Shown piece by piece: positions 40,383-44,742 of a DNA stretch of 44,742 bases. The notes beneath the pieces are model-generated. The model saw only the letters and a list, made by a program, of their open reading frames with translations. It had not been told where the DNA came from and made no database searches. The number at the start of each line of letters is the position of its first letter. Position 1 is the first letter of the stretch. A program made the position numbers and the translations under genes. The stretch comes from a virus. The stretch is taken from the IMG/VR virus record IMGVR_UViG_3300044712_002304, positions 1 to 44,742 of that record; one strand, given 5' to 3'.

Positions 40383-42643
40383 TGGATAGCATTACAATTA
40401 ATAACACGGTTATCGATTTCGACGGAAAACTGGCAATGGTGCTTAACAATCCCATGTTTTCCGACGAAATAAGCTATTCGTTACAATCCACCGCAGTAGA
40501 TTCTGTTAATAACCGCAAAGCCTTTGGTTACATAAACCGCATTGATATTAAAGACAATAAAACCCGTGAATTGCCTGGGTATATCAATTTTGGTTCCATA
40601 CGTTACGATGGCATTTTTGTAGTAAAATACCAGGGCGGCGCCTTCCCTTTTTACTTCAAAATTACAGGCGATTTTTGGAGCGCAATTAAAGATAAATATC
40701 TGGCCGATTTGCCTTTCGATGTTGTAACCTTCCCATCCGAATTAAATTACAATACCATTGCCAATGCCATTGCAGCCTATAATAATGATAATTGCGAGCA
40801 GCCATTTTGCTTCCCGCAGGTAACAAACAAAAAGGTTTCCGAAACATTTTCAATTATAACGCCCACAGCAGATCTTATAAATGTAATCGATCAGCAGGAT
40901 AAACAGTTTGCGTTTATCCCATTCCCTTTTATACACTATATCCTTCGAACTATCTTCGAAAAAAACGGGCTGTTTATCAAACAAAATGCGTTTGATAAAT
41001 ATATGTTTTTAAAGCGGCTTGTGGCTCCGAGCAATTTTTTGATTAATGAATTAGCTTTAAACCATACTCCAACATCAGAAACAGATTATATAATTACTAA
41101 AATTACAAATACGCAATCTCCAGAGGTTACAACTCTTATTCCTCATAATTTAACGACCGGATCATTAATTAAAATTTTGAATTGTGGAGACGATACCGAT
41201 AATGGAAGCCCCGAATTTGCAAATGTAGAAACAAGAGTATTTCAAGTAGAAGTAACAGACGCCTATAATTTTACTTTACTAAATGAAGACTTTTCTGGTT
41301 TTACAAAAGAGTTTAACAGATTATCATATTCTCCAACTGCTATAACTAAGCAAACAATTGGCACTACAAAGCAAATAAAATTTACAAGAATAGGGGAGCC
41401 ATTAGACCCAGCCACATACGAATCAAATAATTTATTCTATATTAGAAGTGACGATTTCAGTGGAATAGTACCTGGAGGGTATGGCCAATATTATGAGGAA
41501 TACTACATTACTTTAGCATTGAATTGGGATTCAGAATATGAAATTTATTTAGAAGACGAACTTCCATATATTACTAAGGATCTAAATTACGATTCTCATT
41601 CTTATGCTAATTTAAAGGTTTATCACATTGATAAAAAGAATTCACAGCAATTGCATTCTATTTATTATGTACCTCAAGGCAGCCTGCACATCTTGCCAAA
41701 ACCAGACTGTACTTTTAAAACAATCAACCCGGCAAATCACATGCCGTATATGCTTATTAACGATTTTATAAATGCGTTAAAAGATATTGGCATATACACT
41801 TTTCTTCGCAAAACATTTGCGGAGATTAAAACAATTGCAGATATTCTCAACAGCACGGAGGTTGAAGATATTTCGGCAATCTCAACGGCATTCAATGCAA
41901 TCGAAAATCCTGATAAACCCGGTTACTCCTTAAAATTTACAGCCGATGGAAACGATGCCTTTTATAAGGAAAAAATGCCCGTTTCTTTTATCGATCCTAA
42001 ATATAATATTAAGGATCCGGTAGCAACAAAATCGGCACTCTCACCAACCGGATCGGAAACAAACGATGTTCGGCTAGTGCTAGACGAGGATACATATTAT
42101 GTATTTAATAAATCGTTCCTCAATGCCGATAATAACTGGAAATTACTTTGTTACAATAATGTTGATTTATTATCCGGAGAAGGCGATATAAAAATACAGC
42201 CTAAATTATCTCCATTAATGCGCAATAGTCAGTACAATCAGTACGACGTTGCATGCGGTTGCTTAACGTTTCCAAGTGAGGTTAAAATGAACCTTCGCCT
42301 TGCTTCATATTATAATTTGTATAGCGGTACAGTTCCATTTGCCTCAAGTTACGATCTTGTACCTAATGGTAACATCAATCCCGATGCCGAATTGATTATA
42401 AAATGGGATGGCCTAAAAGGTATCTATAACCTACTTTTAAAAGAATACCTGGAATGGGAAACAAATATAAGGAAGGACTGCAAAAAAGTAGTTCTATGGC
42501 CCGCTAAAAACCTTAATGATTTCGATTTTGCAAAAAAATACCGCGACCGAGGCACCAATTACCTGGTTAAATCGGTTAAGTATGAGATGGATTTTAAAAC
42601 AGGGGAAATTGAGCACAATGAGACTGAGGTAGCGAGGTGTTAA
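40382..42643 (+). CDS. Baseplate or tail-tip protein with inserted domain
   Basis: 753 residues. The N-terminus (DSITINNTVIDFDGKLAMVL then NNPMFSDEISYSLQSTAV) starts a host-specificity-type tail protein. At about residues 235-300 lies an insert of the FCCH-like kind: ITNTQSPEVTTLIPHNLTTG, RVFQVEVTDAYNFTLLNED. The stretch from about 41040 to 41670 uses AGA and other codons unlike the flanks, suggesting a separate origin. Final gene of the late operon, ending at the convergent integrase without an intervening base. Confidence 0.7.
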   Translation: MDSITINNTVIDFDGKLAMVLNNPMFSDEISYSLQSTAVDSVNNRKAFGYINRIDIKDNKTRELPGYINFGSIRYDGIFVVKYQGGAFPFYFKITGDFWSAIKDKYLADLPFDVVTFPSELNYNTIANAIAAYNNDNCEQPFCFPQVTNKKVSETFSIITPTADLINVIDQQDKQFAFIPFPFIHYILRTIFEKNGLFIKQNAFDKYMFLKRLVAPSNFLINELALNHTPTSETDYIITKITNTQSPEVTTLIPHNLTTGSLIKILNCGDDTDNGSPEFANVETRVFQVEVTDAYNFTLLNEDFSGFTKEFNRLSYSPTAITKQTIGTTKQIKFTRIGEPLDPATYESNNLFYIRSDDFSGIVPGGYGQYYEEYYITLALNWDSEYEIYLEDELPYITKDLNYDSHSYANLKVYHIDKKNSQQLHSIYYVPQGSLHILPKPDCTFKTINPANHMPYMLINDFINALKDIGIYTFLRKTFAEIKTIADILNSTEVEDISAISTAFNAIENPDKPGYSLKFTADGNDAFYKEKMPVSFIDPKYNIKDPVATKSALSPTGSETNDVRLVLDEDTYYVFNKSFLNADNNWKLLCYNNVDLLSGEGDIKIQPKLSPLMRNSQYNQYDVACGCLTFPSEVKMNLRLASYYNLYSGTVPFASSYDLVPNGNINPDAELIIKWDGLKGIYNLLLKEYLEWETNIRKDCKKVVLWPAKNLNDFDFAKKYRDRGTNYLVKSVKYEMDFKTGEIEHNETEVARC

Positions 42644-43852
42644 TTAAATAATACCTCGCAGAATATCTGGTTTAAAATTCAATACTTTCTCCGATTTCTC
42701 CCCAAAATGCCTGCGAATGTAGCTATATGTACTTTCCATAGATGTGTGGCCAAGGTGTGACATTAACTCCGATAATGTTGCTCCACTCTCCAATAATTTA
42801 CCCGCTCCGGTATGTTTAAATGAGTAAAATTTGTACAATTTTGGCATTTTTAACTCTTCCCTGTATTGAACAAACCTCCTTTGAAAGAAGTTTTTACCCA
42901 GGGCAATTAAGCCTGGTTTACCACCCCTGGAAAATATGTAATAATCTTTCGGGTAATTAACTATTTTAAAATTAGTTAGCAATTCTACCAGAGCTGCAGG
43001 AATAGTAATTTTTCGGGCCCCCGTTTTACCGCTTTCCTGAGTAATATGAACCATATTATTATATAAATCAATATCCTGAACCTTTAACAAACGTAATTCA
43101 TTACCCGGACGACAACATAAAAAGAATTGCATTAAACAAGCAATAAAAAACTGTTCATCCCTTGACGAAACATGATTTAAAAATGTGCGCATATCCACAT
43201 CCATTATCGGACGGGCTGCCATATCCTTAGTTTTTGGAGGTCTGACAATTCCCTCCAGGGGAATGCAGTCTGTTAATTTTTTATTCTTAAAATAACGGAA
43301 CATTTGCCCCAAATTCTGCTTGTATTTGTCAATAGTCCGCGGATCCAGTTTGCGATTATCAATAAGATTTGCAAAGAATTTTTTAACTACCTCATTATTA
43401 ATCTCGAAAATACGGTATTTTTCAAACCCATTATTTTCAAGCCATTCTCTAAATAAACGAGTTTTGGACTGGTACGATTCATATGTTTTTGGAGATACAC
43501 GTCTTTTTGTTTCTAGGAGAAATCCTGAAAGGTGTTTACGAATGTGCGAATTATTATGTTTTTCGTTACCTAACCGAGCGGTTACGTTTCGATATTGCGT
43601 TTCGTCAGCATAGATATACTGACTCGGATCCCAAGGTCGCCATCCTGCAGTAAGCTTTTTTGAATAAATGGATATTAATCTATTAGCATACTTTCTGCGC
43701 TCATTAATATCTTCAATATTTTTGAGCCCTTTATAAATACGGAACTTCTCAAGCCTATCCGTTTTCGGATAATAGCATAAATACTCAATATGCCACTTTT
43801 TCCCTTCAACCAGGTGTGGCATTACAACTTCAACATCTTTAGACTTTTTCAT
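42644..43852 (-). CDS. int: Tyrosine-recombinase integrase
   Basis: 402 residues. N-terminal arm-binding and SAM-like regions, then the catalytic domain: Arg in FFLCCRPGNELRLLKVQDID, Lys in SGKTGARKITIP, the box usually written H-x-L-R-H here YSFKHTGAGKLL, and GHTSMESTYSYIRRHFG with the Tyr nucleophile. The Tyr/Lys replacement of the first His/Arg is common in Bacteroidota phage integrases. It lies next to the candidate attP and is transcribed leftward with the repressor side. Convergent with, and abutting, the last tail gene. Confidence 0.9.
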   Translation of the reverse strand: MKKSKDVEVVMPHLVEGKKWHIEYLCYYPKTDRLEKFRIYKGLKNIEDINERRKYANRLISIYSKKLTAGWRPWDPSQYIYADETQYRNVTARLGNEKHNNSHIRKHLSGFLLETKRRVSPKTYESYQSKTRLFREWLENNGFEKYRIFEINNEVVKKFFANLIDNRKLDPRTIDKYKQNLGQMFRYFKNKKLTDCIPLEGIVRPPKTKDMAARPIMDVDMRTFLNHVSSRDEQFFIACLMQFFLCCRPGNELRLLKVQDIDLYNNMVHITQESGKTGARKITIPAALVELLTNFKIVNYPKDYYIFSRGGKPGLIALGKNFFQRRFVQYREELKMPKLYKFYSFKHTGAGKLLESGATLSELMSHLGHTSMESTYSYIRRHFGEKSEKVLNFKPDILRGII

Positions 43853-43868
43853 AGTGTTTTCCTGTTAT

Positions 43869-43885
43869 CCGCGTCCCCCAACGCT
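43869..43885. repeat. 17-bp repeat, copy 2
   Basis: Exact copy of the 17-mer at 1109-1125, 17 bases upstream of the integrase start codon, within its leader. Might be an integrase arm site or a remnant of module exchange. Confidence 0.8.
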
Positions 43886-43922
43886 TTCAAACAGACTTTC
43901 ATCTATTTTAAGTCTACCTTTT

Positions 43923-43970
43923 AAACTCCATAAATGTAATGCGTTGATTTGCATTGCATTTATGGAGTTT
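43923..43970. repeat. Long inverted repeat beside the integrase
   Basis: Arms 43923-43942 and 43951-43970 are 20 bases each with a single mismatch (position 43937 against 43956), around an 8-base centre GTTGATTT. The first 14 bases from each end (AAACTCCATAAATG / CATTTATGGAGTTT) are perfect. It abuts the tmRNA-like sequence at 43973. A recombination-core or accessory site for the integrase, or a hairpin terminator, are the main possibilities. Confidence 0.8.
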
Positions 43971-43972
43971 TG

Positions 43973-43986
43973 TGGAGCTGGCGGGA
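43973..43986 (-). other. Candidate attP core: 3' end of tmRNA
   Basis: On the minus strand 43986-43973 reads TCCCGCCAGCTCCA, and one more base on (C) extends it to 15. This matches the conserved 3' end of bacterial tmRNA (ssrA), as in E. coli. Phages and islands often integrate at the 3' end of ssrA or tRNA genes and carry that end in attP, next to int. Here it lies about 120 bases upstream of the integrase start and beside a long inverted repeat. No complete tmRNA is in the window. The target is inferred. Confidence 0.55.
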
Positions 43987-44040
43987 ACCTCGTTTTTTGT
44001 TATAATAAGCTCATTATCAATTCAAATTTTCAATCTATTT

Positions 44041-44063
44041 AGGCTATTTTTTTAAAATAGCCT
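44041..44063. terminator. Hairpin between attP and the small leftward gene
   Basis: AGGCTATTTT (44041-44050) and AAAATAGCCT (44054-44063) form a perfect 10-bp stem with a TTT loop. A/T-rich towards the loop and able to act in either direction; it may terminate the leftward transcript before attP or isolate attP from transcription. Confidence 0.5.
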
Positions 44064-44089
44064 ACCTGTTATTCTATTTTTTATTTTAT

Positions 44090-44299
44090 ATGGTATTGTC
44101 CTTCTTAGCTTATTTATTGGTAATTACATTTACAATAAAAATCATGAAAATATTTAACCGTATTATTAAGGCTATTGCCCGCGAAACGGCAAAGGAAGTT
44201 GTAGAACAATCCAATAATAAACCCTTAACTGCAAAGTTTACTTTTGATTCTTTTCGTCAGAAGGACAGTACTTATTTACAAAATCCGCCATCTGTTTAG
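44090..44299 (+). CDS. Doubtful small membrane ORF
   Basis: 69 residues, hydrophobic N-terminus (MVLSFLAYLLVITFTIKI) then a basic/amphipathic stretch (MKIFNRIIKAIARETAKEVV). A second ATG at 44144 would give 51 residues without the membrane part. It overlaps the leftward 85-residue gene tail-to-tail by 62 bases, so only one of them may be real. Kept at low confidence because the amino-acid composition looks protein-like. Confidence 0.3.
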   Translation: MVLSFLAYLLVITFTIKIMKIFNRIIKAIARETAKEVVEQSNNKPLTAKFTFDSFRQKDSTYLQNPPSV

Positions 44300-44495
44300 C
44301 ATATTCTGCATTCATATCATCTACAACCATTTTATAGAATTCTTTATTATCCACACCTTTAATGTTAGCAAGTATATTGCTCAATAAATGAATTATTGTG
44401 TCATTAGCCACATTGTTTCTAACTGAATAATGTAGCAGATCGCTATAAACATCATTTACATTTTTAAACGCCAGATCAAAACTTAATTTATCCAT
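44238..44495 (-). CDS. Small leftward protein downstream of the repressor
   Basis: 85 residues, acidic and helical (MDKLSFDLAFKNVNDVYSDL, LLSNILANIKGVDNKEFYKM). No family recognised. It starts 12 bases after the stop of the longer form of the repressor or 116 bases after that of the short form, so it is in the lysogeny operon. Expression from the prophage is likely; a role in immunity or exclusion is possible but not shown. Confidence 0.55.
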   Translation of the reverse strand: MDKLSFDLAFKNVNDVYSDLLHYSVRNNVANDTIIHLLSNILANIKGVDNKEFYKMVVDDMNAEYAKQMADFVNKYCPSDEKNQK

Positions 44496-44563
44496 TCCGT
44501 TTACCCTTTAATTAATGCTGTTAAACATATATATTAAACAATCTAATTTTACTGCAACCCGTA

Positions 44564-44742
44564 ATACTATGTTATAAATAACCTCTAAACGGGGTAATCT
44601 GTTTTGTTCAATTACTTTTTTGTTGTTTGTTTTTTAGGCACACTCTCCAATACACTCAATTTTTCCCTAAGTCTATCATTATCATCCTCTAATAGTTTAA
44701 CCTGTTTCGATAAGCTTTCTATTAACAGGTTCGACATTGCTT
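44564..44742. repeat. Terminal overlap, right copy
   Basis: This second copy of bases 1-180 is 179 long because one T is missing from the run at 44616-44621. Joining the copies gives a circular unit of about 44,563 bp. The missing T changes the reading frame of the repressor gene that crosses this point. Confidence 0.95.
44612..44742 (-). CDS. 3' part of the repressor gene (overlap copy)
   Basis: This is the same gene as the leftward repressor at the window's left end, seen again in the overlap. In this copy the shorter T-run puts a TAA stop at 44614-44612 directly after codons for KQTTKK. If the left copy is correct, translation instead continues to a TAA at 44510-44508, about 12 bases before the next leftward start at 44495. 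Confidence 0.7.
   Translation of the reverse strand, partial: AMSNLLIESLSKQVKLLEDDNDRLREKLSVLESVPKKQTTKK

Noticed and set aside
43973-43990. A tRNA or tmRNA gene
   Set aside because: Only about 15 bases of the 3' end are present; no acceptor or T-stem partner lies nearby, so it is an attachment-site fragment.

Overview
The window is a complete temperate tailed-phage genome from a Bacteroidota host, written out as a linear contig with a circular overlap. Bases 1-180 recur at 44564-44742 with one T fewer, so the unit is about 44.56 kb. The host assignment rests on a TTG-N19-TACATTTG promoter of the Bacteroidota type in the immunity region, A/T-rich leaders without Shine-Dalgarno sequences, a SprB repeat and two DUF5977-like domains in a tail protein, a signal peptide cut before Gln, and an integrase of the Bacteroidota phage type. 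The sequence is AT-rich.

Layout. (1) 42.6 kb to 0.58 kb across the contig ends is the lysogeny module: leftward repressor, small gene and integrase, a candidate attP matching the 3' end of tmRNA, and an operator/promoter region (481-535) facing a Cro-like gene. (2) 0.6-6.8 kb is the early and replication module: small unknown genes, a Gp37/Gp68-type cysteine-cluster protein, a DnaC-like ATPase, an SF3/DUF5906-type helicase, a non-coding array of ten GTAC-centred iterons (likely origin), and a protein ending in a DnaA domain IV. (3) 6.8-9.2 kb is a complete diversity-generating retroelement (DGR): two target genes each with a variable repeat (VR), one template repeat (TR), a reverse transcriptase and an OB-fold-like small protein. 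Every VR/TR difference falls on a TR adenine. (4) 9.2-11.9 kb holds a cytosine-5 DNA methyltransferase, an ASCH protein and a possible late regulator. (5) 11.9-42.6 kb is the late region: S49 protease/scaffold, major capsid protein, a glycosylation cassette (Stealth-like transferase, methyltransferase, three-domain glycosyltransferase), terminases, portal, adaptors, tape measure, lysis genes (holin, amidase, u-spanin), then tail fibre, spike and baseplate genes including an SGNH esterase, a beta-helix protein and another glycosyltransferase.

The late region appears to be split into transcription units. Strong terminators at 14.78, 15.59, 21.94 and 29.63 kb are followed, in the last three cases, by a recurring GTCCTTTA-type motif. 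The same motif precedes the 11.97 and 12.52 kb genes, where one site is four tandem 11-bp repeats. I infer this is the binding site of a phage late activator; the gene at 11365-11904 is the best-placed candidate.

The most notable items are the two-target DGR with stand-alone target proteins, the iteron/DnaA-domain-IV replication locus, the late motif series, and the virion-module glycosylation cassette. All product names come from reading motifs by eye; no database search was run.
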